NCBI RefSeq assembly: GCF_000210295.1 | Contig: NC_026744.1 | Coordinates: 1,550,001 to 1,614,000 of the forward strand | Reading direction: 5' to 3' | DNA from: Trypanosoma brucei gambiense DAL972 | Lineage: Eukaryota; Euglenozoa; Kinetoplastea; Trypanosomatida; Trypanosomatidae | Length of the DNA: 64,000 bases | Shown: positions 29,382 through 38,758 of the stretch, in pieces | How positions within the stretch are numbered: position 1 is the first letter of the stretch | Layout: each line of letters starts with the position of its first letter | Notes under the pieces: generated by a model | Databases searched by the model: none | Seen by the model: the letters and a program-made list of their open reading frames with translations, nothing else | What the model was told of the DNA's origin: nothing | Translations under genes and position numbers: made by a program

Positions 29382-31106
29382 ATGACTGAGGTCTTCCGTG
29401 TGCAGTTGGTGTCTCTCTACCGCAGCCCCGAGGTGGTGGGTTGTACGGCCGAACCGGTACTGCACACGGAACTGGTTATTCAAGGCCAGGGGACCACACA
29501 CGAGGGGCACCAGGAAAATGAACGAGGTATAATAATGGGTTCTGTGGGACTTCTTGCGAAACACCATTACGTAGCGATAGATGTGGTGAGTCATTTTGAG
29601 GAGGGTCAACCCTTGAGGATAGAAGATAGTCTCAAATCAATTAGAGCTAGGCCGCCGCCGTATATTCATGTGGAAGGTGGTGGACGTTTGTTTTTGTTAC
29701 ACCCCATAGAACACAATAGGTATTTACTCTCTGTTACGGTTCCCAAAACCGTGTGGCGATGGTTTGGCCCCACCGCATTACATGTTTTATTGTCAACAGC
29801 TGTTAGGGGTTATGAAATTGGAACAGACGTGGCGGCAGTTGCCTCTGTGCCGACGTATTACCCATTGCACAATCGCATAAGTGAGAATGCTACAGCGGTG
29901 CAGGACGCGCTAAGGACTCGGATGCAACAAGTGGTGGAATTTACGGCACATCTGACGGAGTGTATAAGTCAAGGGACGGTTTCCTCACCCACCATCTCGC
30001 AGGTGTCCGCACAGGTTGTTGCTTCTGTTAATAAAATGTGCAGCTGTAGCCCGTCTGCTTTGCGTCATAGTAACCAGTTTCGAGTGATGATGCAGAAATT
30101 AGTTTGGTCGGCCACAAATTTTTCCGAGTACACATCAATGAACGGGGCTATAGCCAGTGGTGGACTTTGCGATGGCTACAAACGTTTGGTAGTCACGGCA
30201 TCTGCTGTGTGGCACCGTGGTGAGCCCGTATTCAGTTGCGGTTCCTGTGAGGACTTTCAGATGTACCTTCTACCAGCTGCTCTGACGACGTATATGTGCA
30301 GGTGCCTCGGTGAAGGTGCGCAACAAACCATCACTATAAAGTGCTTTGCGATGCACGCGAGGACGGGAGCTGATTGCCTTCGCGTTCCAGGTTATTTAAA
30401 ACAAATGAGCCAACCACATCATGTTGGAGCGACAGTGTGTCTCTCTTTTGCCTCCGCTGGAGGGTGGTGTATCGCCCTTCAAATGGAAGTGGCATTGAAT
30501 GACTTTACCGGCGCCCCCATGTCTCATATAGTATCCGGTGTGATAAAGCTTATCTCTACGACTCTTGAGGCTCCCCAGTTCACGAAGCTGATGGCCAATA
30601 AAAGCGCGGAAACCCTTCACTGTGCACCGTCTGCTTCCCTCTTCACCGCTGCGGCTTCTGGTGTTATGGAATCTGTGCGGCAGATCGGTATTTACCAACA
30701 TTACTGCAGTAACGGCGCGTACGCTATCAACATATTACAGAATACTTGTATTTATCACTATTGCAAGGGCGACACTTCTCACCCAGGAGAGACGACAGAG
30801 TGTAGGAATCCGTGGCCGGAAAGTTTGGATGCAGCTGCGCTTGAGCTGGTGAAGCTCACCTCCTTTTCTCTTCGTTATGGTAGTGGCCGCGCCTCGAGGA
30901 ATGGCAGTGCTCTCTGCGCTGCGCCGCGCAGCTCATCACCGTTCACCATTCTTCGCACAAATGGGGCTGTGGTGGCGATGCTGGTTGTTCCATTGTTATT
31001 TCCCGATGCTGCTGTTGCTTTGCTGGTGCTAGAGTTGGCTCCTAGCGGTTCTACAGCGCCGGCAATCCGCGCCTTCGCATCGTGGCTGGCCGCAAAAGTT
31101 ATGTAG
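29382..31106 (+). CDS. Hypothetical protein, 574 aa
   Basis: Not recognised. The start is the first ATG after the GTAG ladder; a TTG three codons earlier is not used. The protein is folded rather than disordered, with many beta-prone stretches (GGGRLFLLHPIEHNRYLLSV), a Trp-rich turn (TVWRWFGPTALHVLL), long amphipathic helices (QDALRTRMQQVVEFTAHLTE), and a Cys-rich middle (MCSCSP; FSCGSCEDFQ; TYMCRCLG). The C-terminus is strongly hydrophobic (AVVAMLVVPLLFPDAAVALL) and could be a membrane-associated hairpin or a buried longin-like sheet-helix. Cysteine spacing does not match a standard zinc finger. The alternation of sheet and helix at both ends resembles trafficking proteins with longin folds, but the match is too weak to name. 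Confidence 0.8.
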   Translation: MTEVFRVQLVSLYRSPEVVGCTAEPVLHTELVIQGQGTTHEGHQENERGIIMGSVGLLAKHHYVAIDVVSHFEEGQPLRIEDSLKSIRARPPPYIHVEGGGRLFLLHPIEHNRYLLSVTVPKTVWRWFGPTALHVLLSTAVRGYEIGTDVAAVASVPTYYPLHNRISENATAVQDALRTRMQQVVEFTAHLTECISQGTVSSPTISQVSAQVVASVNKMCSCSPSALRHSNQFRVMMQKLVWSATNFSEYTSMNGAIASGGLCDGYKRLVVTASAVWHRGEPVFSCGSCEDFQMYLLPAALTTYMCRCLGEGAQQTITIKCFAMHARTGADCLRVPGYLKQMSQPHHVGATVCLSFASAGGWCIALQMEVALNDFTGAPMSHIVSGVIKLISTTLEAPQFTKLMANKSAETLHCAPSASLFTAAASGVMESVRQIGIYQHYCSNGAYAINILQNTCIYHYCKGDTSHPGETTECRNPWPESLDAAALELVKLTSFSLRYGSGRASRNGSALCAAPRSSSPFTILRTNGAVVAMLVVPLLFPDAAVALLVLELAPSGSTAPAIRAFASWLAAKVM

Positions 31107-31898
31107 GAGGGAACTTTGTGGAAATCACACTAAATGAAAGGTGGAAAGTGTAAATTACCTCTGCTGGATCGGGATATATATATGCGCTGTTTCCTCGTTG
31201 CTGTAGTCTTCACAACCCTTTTCATTCTCTTCTTCATTATTTTTTTTTGCGTTTCACACGGTTGGAAACAGTGAATTTGCACGATGTCCCCAATGTTTAG
31301 TTGGTGATGCAATTTGGTGCAGCTGAATACAGTACAGTGGTATACACAAGCGCTTTTTGCTGTGTAACCAAGCGTACGACTAGTGTTTTGTGTATTCTAC
31401 ACTTTTACACGAATGTAATGTGGAGGGGGCGAACAGGGAACGTTTTTCTCTTTTTGCATTGTGATTCTTCGTAATTTTCTGCACAACGTTTGATGATTAT
31501 TTGTTTCATAATTCATTGTTTATTTCCGCAAACTTCTGACATTCCTCCTCCTGATATGGCTTTTCATGCTCTATACACAGCGCCCGCTCCCTGCACAGTT
31601 TTTTGCGTTGTTTTTCCTCAATTGTTTTCTTTATTGACCCATCTCAAGGTGTCAGGAGGAGCACTGACCGCGGTGGAAATTCCACACTACAGGAGCTCAT
31701 AGAAAAGAAGTTCAAATAGATACACTTACTGTTATTATTTTTGGTAGATAACTTAGCAAGTAATAACACACACACGCACACAAACACAAACAAGAGCATA
31801 TAAATCATTATATATATATATATAAGGTAAATCCTTAACAACGTAAGAGAAAAGAAGAAGAAAAGGTCTAAGCTCATATACCCTTACTCTCTCCAATA
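31107..31898 (+). other. Intergenic
   Basis: 792 bases without a supportable gene. AG at 31746-31747 after a T-rich run is the likely acceptor for the next gene; the following 151 bases contain no ATG and include CA-rich (31765-31792) and TA (31809-31824) repeats in the 5' UTR. A 70-codon ORF at 31490-31702 has no family resemblance. Confidence 0.5.
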
Positions 31899-34772
31899 AT
31901 GCAGCGCTCACCTCAATCATATGAGAGCTTTCTTGACGACGAGGAACTTGTTAAGCAGCTGATTGAGGCTACCGACGTGGATGAAGTTGTAGAGCGCATG
32001 GAAATAGAGCGTTACCATCACATTGCGCCCTTGCTACGGGAAATGGGACCGTATAATTGTGACTCAAAGAAACAACCAGGCTCTACGTTATCGAACTCTC
32101 AGCAACAGCAGTGGAATAGAGACGAGCCTTTTCACAATAATCCAGATGCGCGAACGGATGAAATGAAAAGAACACGCGATAGAGGTTTGCGTTACACCAT
32201 GAATACCGCTTCCACCCCACCCCCGCCCCCACCAGAAACACTCTCCCCCATAGAGGATCCCCTTGAAAGGCCACGTGAGGAGATGAAGCCAACTAGAAGA
32301 CGTTACACATCACCTGCACCCACGAAATCGCCATTACTCTCCAGCGAGAGAAAAAGGCAACCACCAACGTATGATGATCAGGACGAAAAACCTATCACCC
32401 ATAGAATTCGTCGAAGACAAGCATATAGTGCGGAAAGGCTGAGACCACCAAAGAGCAACACAAGTCGAGGGAGGCCACTCTCGCCGGCTAACCCCAGAGG
32501 CTACGCTGGACAGCAGAGGGCTCGCTCTTATGATCGGAAACCACCACCCCCATCGTCACGGCGGATTTCCCCACAGGATGAGTGTCCGAACGGGTTGGGG
32601 AAGTCACCTTCTAGTTATTCCTGCTTTCGCTCGGCAGCCACCGCAAAGCCAGCATGGAGGGGTGTAAAGAATGCCCAACGTTACATGGATCTGTTTGCAC
32701 CTCCTGCTGCTAACCCATCCGAAAATCGTAGTCCATTGCGTCGGATTAAAGGTGGGTACATTGCGCCCCTTCCGCCTCCTGACGGTCAATCAAGAAGAAC
32801 ACTATCGGCGAGGAAGCGTCCTCTTTCTCCGCCCGTTCCAGGCCGACGCCTAACACCACCAGTGGATCGTTACTTTCCTTTGAGCAGTGGTATTAGCCGG
32901 TGGGGCCGTATGGACAACGGCTATGATTCAGAACTAACTGACGCATCAGAGGATGTACATCCCTCAGATGATGCACTTCAAGGCTACACTGGTTACGATA
33001 ATTATGTTGTTATTCCCCCACGTGTCGTAGAGAGGGAGCGGTGCGTGAGAAACCGTGTGCCAACTATGTCTCCGGCACGCTCCAGTATTCTTGTGAGCCC
33101 ATGTAGATGTTTTTCTTCCCCCTGTGAGAAGAGTGGATCCTCCGATGCACAGAGGATGTGGAGATCACCACAAAGGACCCAACGAGGAACAAGATCACCC
33201 CAGGTAAGATTATCACCAGCCGTGGATGATTCAAGAGAAAGTGAAAAGAACAAGAGCACGCGAGTGAAGAACGAAGACCTTAGTCGGAAAAATACTTGCG
33301 ACGCAGGAATATCATTTCCTTCGCCGCGACAAAGGTTTAAGCCGCCCGACATGGTAACAAAGAAGGGAAATCACCGCGAAACCCAAACCTCTCCGCGACA
33401 ACCCAGCCACAAGGAGGTCAAGAATGCCGCCCTTTCACCACGCACGCTTCCAGACGAGAAGACGCCCCGCCCGGATGGCACGACAGAGCAACCGAGTACC
33501 AAATCTCCATCCCTCCCCGCTTCCACGCGGGGGTCAAACATATCAGTTTCCTCGTCAGAAGGTGGGGGGAAGGATGAAGTTCCCATTGTGGATATTAGCA
33601 AAGAGAACAAGTCGTGTGACAACAGTCATTCACCTGACAGCGTTACTCATACATACAAAAATGTAGGAAATAAGATCTTGGATCGTAAAACTGCTGTAAG
33701 TCCGCGAGTCCACGATAAAGATAAGCGTGAGAGAAGGAGCAAGCGACAAAAGCGTATAAAACGGCGAAAAAACAATGCCCCTGACTCATCCACTGACCAG
33801 AGCGGTACGTCAGACTCAAGTTCATCAAGTATCTTTTCCAGCGGTACACCATTTGATGAGTCACGGACAACGGAAAGAAAGCGTCGTCATCGCCGTACTC
33901 ATCAGAAGTCGGGTGGCGATTCACACCGACAGCAAAAGGGGAAATCAGCTCTAAGTTCCGACAACTCTTCTCTAAGAGATGATACGGCACACGCACAGGT
34001 GCCGAAAGTGTACCCCCCACTTACCAGCAGTCCTCAGAGAATTAGGAAACCTATTTGCCTACAACAGGATCCAGTTGTGCGACCGCAAGTGCAGTCAGCA
34101 AGCCGGCCGCCTTTTGCGCAGACGGTACAGAGGCCTGTGTGCACTCCCGAACCGTTTATCTCATTTTCATCTCCTCCAAAGAGCAAGACGGATGTAAATG
34201 GCATTCAGCGCAGTGACAACGCAGGTCAAGGCGTTCCTTCTGTTAGCATACGAGTTGTGCCACCACCATCTCCAGGCCCACGTCGCGAACCGCCGAGCCC
34301 CACTGCCCCGAAAATGGGAGGAGTGAAGATTCCTTACATGTCGTATCTCCACACTTCGTCACCAACATCTGTAAGAGCTTCACAGTTGGGACCGGCGCAG
34401 CCGCAGCAGACCCAGTCAGCAGCATCTGCAGCGACACCCAGAAACGGAACTGGTGAACCCGTGTGGCGGAGCAGTGGTCATGATAGCGTTGGACGGAGTA
34501 ATACGAGGGGACCTCATTTAAGGAGGAAGTGGGCTATTTGTGGGCATACACAGATACGTTCCCCACCGAGGGGTGGACGTTGTTCGTCGCAGCCTCCCCA
34601 TCTACAGGCGCATGAATGGACGGCTAACGGACAACGAATGACAACAACTCGTCAAATTACTGAGCCGCCCCTCCCGATCACACCACGGCGGTCGGGCGCC
34701 ACCACTCCTCAAAGACCAAACGGATCATGCATAAAGATAATCTCCAGCCCCTCGAGGGTAGCGCAGCACTGA
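31899..34772 (+). CDS. Large disordered Ser/Pro/Arg-rich protein, 957 aa
   Basis: Not recognised by family. Residues 1-55 are acidic and helical (ESFLDDEELVKQLIEATDVD, then EVVERMEIERYHHIAPLLRE), a possible folded docking module. From residue 60 on, the protein is low-complexity, dominated by Ser, Pro, Arg, Lys and Gln, with dozens of SP/TP sites and repeated SPR-type motifs (SPAPTKS, LSPANP, ISPQDE, SPRQPS, LSPRTL). A basic block near residues 605-625 (KRERRSKRQKRIKRRKN) is a strong nuclear-localisation or RNA-binding candidate, followed by a Ser-rich run. A polyproline stretch lies at residues 107-114. Such composition suits an SR-like RNA-processing factor or a microtubule- or pore-associated scaffold. 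The first ATG after the AG at 31747 is used. Confidence 0.8.
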   Translation: MQRSPQSYESFLDDEELVKQLIEATDVDEVVERMEIERYHHIAPLLREMGPYNCDSKKQPGSTLSNSQQQQWNRDEPFHNNPDARTDEMKRTRDRGLRYTMNTASTPPPPPPETLSPIEDPLERPREEMKPTRRRYTSPAPTKSPLLSSERKRQPPTYDDQDEKPITHRIRRRQAYSAERLRPPKSNTSRGRPLSPANPRGYAGQQRARSYDRKPPPPSSRRISPQDECPNGLGKSPSSYSCFRSAATAKPAWRGVKNAQRYMDLFAPPAANPSENRSPLRRIKGGYIAPLPPPDGQSRRTLSARKRPLSPPVPGRRLTPPVDRYFPLSSGISRWGRMDNGYDSELTDASEDVHPSDDALQGYTGYDNYVVIPPRVVERERCVRNRVPTMSPARSSILVSPCRCFSSPCEKSGSSDAQRMWRSPQRTQRGTRSPQVRLSPAVDDSRESEKNKSTRVKNEDLSRKNTCDAGISFPSPRQRFKPPDMVTKKGNHRETQTSPRQPSHKEVKNAALSPRTLPDEKTPRPDGTTEQPSTKSPSLPASTRGSNISVSSSEGGGKDEVPIVDISKENKSCDNSHSPDSVTHTYKNVGNKILDRKTAVSPRVHDKDKRERRSKRQKRIKRRKNNAPDSSTDQSGTSDSSSSSIFSSGTPFDESRTTERKRRHRRTHQKSGGDSHRQQKGKSALSSDNSSLRDDTAHAQVPKVYPPLTSSPQRIRKPICLQQDPVVRPQVQSASRPPFAQTVQRPVCTPEPFISFSSPPKSKTDVNGIQRSDNAGQGVPSVSIRVVPPPSPGPRREPPSPTAPKMGGVKIPYMSYLHTSSPTSVRASQLGPAQPQQTQSAASAATPRNGTGEPVWRSSGHDSVGRSNTRGPHLRRKWAICGHTQIRSPPRGGRCSSQPPHLQAHEWTANGQRMTTTRQITEPPLPITPRRSGATTPQRPNGSCIKIISSPSRVAQH

Positions 34773-35276
34773 TGGTTGTAGGCGAGCGAGTGTGCGCGTG
34801 GCGGCAAGGCTTTACACTAAGGGGTGCTTGCGGTTTTACTATATGGAACTTTCATGCATATTTGCAATATTTTAAGAAAGGCTGCCAAACAGTTTGGTGG
34901 TTCTCTTAGTGTTTTGAGATATATATTTTACCCCTTAGGTGTGTTAAAACTACTACATAGAGCAACAGTGTGCGAGGTGACGAAACATAAAGTTCTTTTA
35001 CTTGTTTTTTTTTAATTACGAATGCTTCTTTTTTTTTTTTTGAGGGGAAGTGTGAACTACTGCGATGCTGTTCTTTATTAGATGCTGAGCGAAACGAAAG
35101 GGTACTGGATATAAGCGAAAAGAAAATAATGGGCAGTAGAATAGGGAAAGAGATTGTTGGAAGGGAGCGGGAGACAAGTGGAATGGGGTTTGGTAGAGGG
35201 AGTGGTAGATGCATCTGCTTCAGTTAGAAGCGTTTATGTTGTTTTCCTATATTTTTTATGACCGTTTAAAGCATGC

Positions 35277-35278
<2 letters not shown>

Positions 35279-35310
<32 letters not shown>
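35279..35310. repeat. (AT)16 microsatellite
   Basis: Uninterrupted alternating AT run of about 32 bases between the 957-residue protein gene and RFC1. Confidence 0.9.
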
Positions 35311-35316
<6 letters not shown>

Positions 35317-35675
35317 TTTTCTGTCTTTTCTTTTCCGTTGTTATTAAGCGTGGGAGCACACAAGGAAACGTGGAACAACACTAAATTTAACCAATTTACG
35401 CGTTCTGGGCTGCATTACCTTACCGTCACCTTCACTTCTTCTCTATTTGTCTATGACGCATTTCTCTTGTTTGTGTGTCTTTCTTTTTCCTTCTACTTGG
35501 TCTGCTTTCATGGGGGTTGCCCTAAACCTACTGGAACCCCCTGACAACGGAAATGTTGTATTGAGGTGCTGGATCGTACAGTGAAGGGGGGTTGGCTATT
35601 GGGTTCTAGAGTTCCCCGCACATAAGTACAATATAATTTTGTGTGCGCGCAGTTACGCACTTTTTTCGTTTGTAC

Positions 35676-35677
35676 AG
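35676..35677 (+). promoter_or_regulatory. Spliced-leader acceptor for RFC1 (predicted)
   Basis: The tract CTTTTTTCGTTTGTACAG ends in AG 19 bases before the ATG at 35697. It is the only AG with a good tract in this position. Confidence 0.6.
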
Positions 35678-35696
35678 CTAAGAGAGACCGTTGACG

Positions 35697-37460
35697 ATGA
35701 TGACCAGCAGTCCGAGTTCCATTGAAGTGCCCCACTCGTGGGCGGAGAAGTACAAACCAAAAACCATTGCACAGATGTGTTACCCCGTTACCGCAAATAA
35801 GTTGAAGCAATGGATGGAAGAATTTGAAGCCAATAGTTCCAAAATGAGGGGAGCACTACTCTCGGGACCACCTGGTGTTGGTAAGACGACATCTGTTTAT
35901 GTTGTGGCTTCCGAGCTCGGGCGTGTTGTTGTTGAATACAACGCCAGCGACTTCCGCAGCAGAAAATCACTGCGGGAGAATGTTAGCACCGTAGTTAATA
36001 ACCGCACTTTCAGCAACACTTCCTCCTCCTACGCTAATATTGTGCTGCTGATGGACGAAGTGGATGGGTGCGACATTGGCGGTGTCGGAGAAGTTATTCA
36101 AATGATCAAGAACACCAACGTGCCAATCATCTGCACGTGCAACGACCGGTGGCATCCAAAATTGCGCTCACTGCTGAACCACGTGGAAGACATCCGCGCT
36201 GGTCGACCCCCGTGTAACATAGTTGCCAACTACCTTTGTGATAAGGTACTGGCTCGCGAAGGCATCTCTCTTTCTAAACAGCTTCTGCAGGACATCATAC
36301 AGCGATCGGGAAGCGACATCCGCAGCATGCTCAACAATCTGCAAATGTGGTGCATCAACCAAACATCACTTCAGCAGAAGAAACTTGCGGAGTGCGCACT
36401 GCAGTCAGCAAAAGATGGTGATGTTGGCCTATTTGAAGCCGCCGAGGTATTTCTTCTGCAGGGGTCGTCGCGTGGTAGGCCCCGTTCCATTGAAGAGCTC
36501 CAGTCCACGTTCTACAACTCGGACCTTGTGGACATGTTCGTGCAGGAAAACTACCTTCACTTCAAACCTGAGGACCGTGATTGGATGGATGCAGTTGCCG
36601 AGGCAGCGTCTTCAATTTCACTCTCGGATCTAGCGCAACGTATTATGTTCTTTGAGAACAACTGGTCCGTATCCCGCTCCCACGTACTTCTCTCCAGTAT
36701 TATACCGTGTGCCCTAACCCGTGGTCATTACGAAACTTTTGTGACGGGGCAGCAGGCCATATTTGATCGACAACGCCCTGTGAAGTTTCCTTCATGGCTT
36801 GGTCAAAATTCAGCTGCTGGTAAAAACAAAAGGCTGCTTCGGTGCTTGACATTTCAGGCGATGGGTCACTCGAAGGGTATTAGCGGTACACAAGAGGATG
36901 TTCTGCTTGATTACATACCACGTGCCTGGGAGAGCAGACTTACCGACCCATTAGCACAACGGGGGAAGGATGCCATTCCGGAAGTAATTGCTTTCATGGA
37001 TCAGTACCACATCATGCGTGATGACTGGGAATTTATCCAGTCTGTTGCACACTTTAAGAAAATGCAGTCGGCGTCTCCAAACCCTGCTGCAGGAGATATT
37101 CCAGGAGGTATAAAAGCAGCCTTCACGCGAGAGTTCAACAAGACACATCGTTTGGAAAGCTTTGCGAAGGGGGCGCTGCAACGGGTTGCCACCGATGGAA
37201 TAGGGTTTGGAGAGGGGGAAGAAGACAACGAGGAAGAAGGAAGTGTTGCGGGAGCCTCACGCCCCACTGCGAAGAAAGCTTCCGCGAAAACTGCCGCGAA
37301 GCCGAAGAAGGCGGCGAAAAAGGAAGGTAACGAGAATGCAAAACCGAAGAAAGCCGCGGCCAAGACGGCGAAACCTGCGGGTAGGCGGGGGAGGAAAGCC
37401 ACTCTTGTCGACTCTGATTCGGAACCGGAGTTTGAGAGCTACAGTTCCGATGACTATTAG
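35697..37460 (+). CDS. RFC1: Replication factor C large subunit (RFC1)
   Basis: 587 residues from the ATG at 35697; a TTG two codons upstream is not used. RFC loads the PCNA clamp at primer ends. The AAA+ module begins at once with the large-subunit signature WAEKYKPKTIAQM, then Walker A LLSGPPGVGKTT (Lys63), the RFC box EYNASDFRSRKSL, Walker B LLMDEVDG (Asp120, Glu121) and sensor 1 PIICTCNDR. Helices such as LLQDIIQRSGSDIRSMLNNL are typical of RFC1 domain III, and the RFC1-specific collar follows (residues about 300-480). The yeast and human proteins are 861 and 1148 residues and carry an N-terminal BRCT domain that is absent here. The last 80 residues are Lys/Ala/Pro-rich like a histone H1 tail, with an acidic end. 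Confidence 0.93.
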   Translation: MMTSSPSSIEVPHSWAEKYKPKTIAQMCYPVTANKLKQWMEEFEANSSKMRGALLSGPPGVGKTTSVYVVASELGRVVVEYNASDFRSRKSLRENVSTVVNNRTFSNTSSSYANIVLLMDEVDGCDIGGVGEVIQMIKNTNVPIICTCNDRWHPKLRSLLNHVEDIRAGRPPCNIVANYLCDKVLAREGISLSKQLLQDIIQRSGSDIRSMLNNLQMWCINQTSLQQKKLAECALQSAKDGDVGLFEAAEVFLLQGSSRGRPRSIEELQSTFYNSDLVDMFVQENYLHFKPEDRDWMDAVAEAASSISLSDLAQRIMFFENNWSVSRSHVLLSSIIPCALTRGHYETFVTGQQAIFDRQRPVKFPSWLGQNSAAGKNKRLLRCLTFQAMGHSKGISGTQEDVLLDYIPRAWESRLTDPLAQRGKDAIPEVIAFMDQYHIMRDDWEFIQSVAHFKKMQSASPNPAAGDIPGGIKAAFTREFNKTHRLESFAKGALQRVATDGIGFGEGEEDNEEEGSVAGASRPTAKKASAKTAAKPKKAAKKEGNENAKPKKAAAKTAKPAGRRGRKATLVDSDSEPEFESYSSDDY

Positions 37461-38263
37461 AGGTAACAAACCGTTCAAGTACGCACATGAACACAAACAC
37501 GTTAACGCCTCATGTGACCGTGTATGCGATTTATTGAACGTGTGAATGGAGGTGCCAAAAGGGGGGAGGTGAAATCTAGGAACCATACAAGGGAATAAAT
37601 GTTATTGTCCTGCAGAAAATTGCTTTTCTGCTCAGCACCCGACATATTGGTATGAATGCTCACATATACAATGAGCGGTTGGGAGGAGCAGTCAAGCAGT
37701 GATGTGGAAGGGGAATGGGAGGAAGGAAATAGTGACGTGGCGAGAGTACATTTATAAAAATAAAGGAAGCTCAATAGGGTAACATGCTAGAACTTAAAAG
37801 ATGCGCGAAAATACTTGGTGCACCCGTTCGCTACTCTCCAATCCACTGTCCCCCCGCAGCCGCGCACCTTCTATATTCTACGGGGCAGGGAAAATGGCCT
37901 TTTCTTTAATTTTTTATGAACCCCCACAACATGCTCGAAACCTGAGGTCACCTGCTTTACTTTTTAAAAAAAGTTAAAAATTTACTCTTTGTAAACGCTA
38001 CTCATCTGTCGTTTACTCATTCCTCCCATTCGCAGCGACGTTGTGCTATTCTTTGGGTGTATGTAGTGTCTGCCTCTAACCTCAACCGTTTAGGTTTCTC
38101 TTATTTTCTTTTCTCTGCTTCAATAATCTCCTAGTTGCGAGCGCTTCGGTTGTGTTAGGCTACTAACGCCGTTGGCTGTCACACTGATCAAGGTGCGACA
38201 ACTGCACTCTTGTACCTACATCGGCCTTACACAAATACATTGGTGTGAGACGCGTGCGATTCA
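37461..38263 (+). other. Intergenic
   Basis: 803 bases without a supportable gene. A pyrimidine-rich tract (38086-38132) ends in AG at 38133-38134, a strong acceptor; the following 129 bases have no ATG before 38264. The left part is the RFC1 3' UTR. Confidence 0.55.
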
Positions 38264-38758
38264 ATGATGACGCAAAACGTGAAACAGGTGCAAGTAGGAA
38301 AGCATTCTTTTCCATTGTATTCTCATCCTGCCATCCGTGAAACTGCCGGAACCGAGGCGTACGTTGAACGCGTTGTTCAAAAACATCAGAACAGCCCAAG
38401 AGTACGCAACTCCGTTAATTACGTGGCGCGAAAGCTCCGACAAATCGGAGCAATGAAAACCCTGAACCCCGAAGAACATCAGGTTGGTGAAGAAACATCG
38501 TGCGCGAAGTCCGCGCGCACCGACAGAAAACACAGTTACTCACCCTCTCCATTTGAGGGGAGGATACCAGCGGCATTAAAAACGCAAAGAGGAACAGCGA
38601 AATTTGTAAAACGCCCATGGGTAAATTACAAGCTCCCTGCTCTCCAACCGTATGTGGGTACCCGTTACCGTACCCCAGGTCGTTATCGCACAATCTTTTC
38701 AATGTCATTCAAGATACGAGGAGAAAGGGGAAAACAAACACCGAACAAAGTGAATTGA
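38264..38758 (+). CDS. Hypothetical protein, 5' part of a frame-split locus
   Basis: 164 codons starting at the first ATG after the splice acceptor at 38134. The product is basic, rich in Arg, Lys, Tyr and Pro (FVKRPWVNYKLPALQPYVGT), with no known family. It overlaps a second + strand frame that is open from 38557 and continues to 39489. Residues up to about GRYR look protein-like; the last 20 codons before the stop overlap equally protein-like sequence in the other frame. I read the two as one gene of roughly 400 residues whose frame changes by -1 between about 38685 and 38735, where the run GGGGAAAA (38727-38734) sits. A real indel, a sequencing error or programmed frameshifting are all possible. 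By gene-number counting this is one locus. Confidence 0.6.
   Translation: MMTQNVKQVQVGKHSFPLYSHPAIRETAGTEAYVERVVQKHQNSPRVRNSVNYVARKLRQIGAMKTLNPEEHQVGEETSCAKSARTDRKHSYSPSPFEGRIPAALKTQRGTAKFVKRPWVNYKLPALQPYVGTRYRTPGRYRTIFSMSFKIRGERGKQTPNKVN

Larger units (their letters stand above)
34773..35696 (+). other. Intergenic
   Basis: 924 bases without a supportable gene. It contains T-runs at 35005-35014 and 35029-35041, and a (TA) microsatellite at 35279-35310. CAG at 35675-35677 after a T-rich tract is the RFC1 acceptor. Confidence 0.5.
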
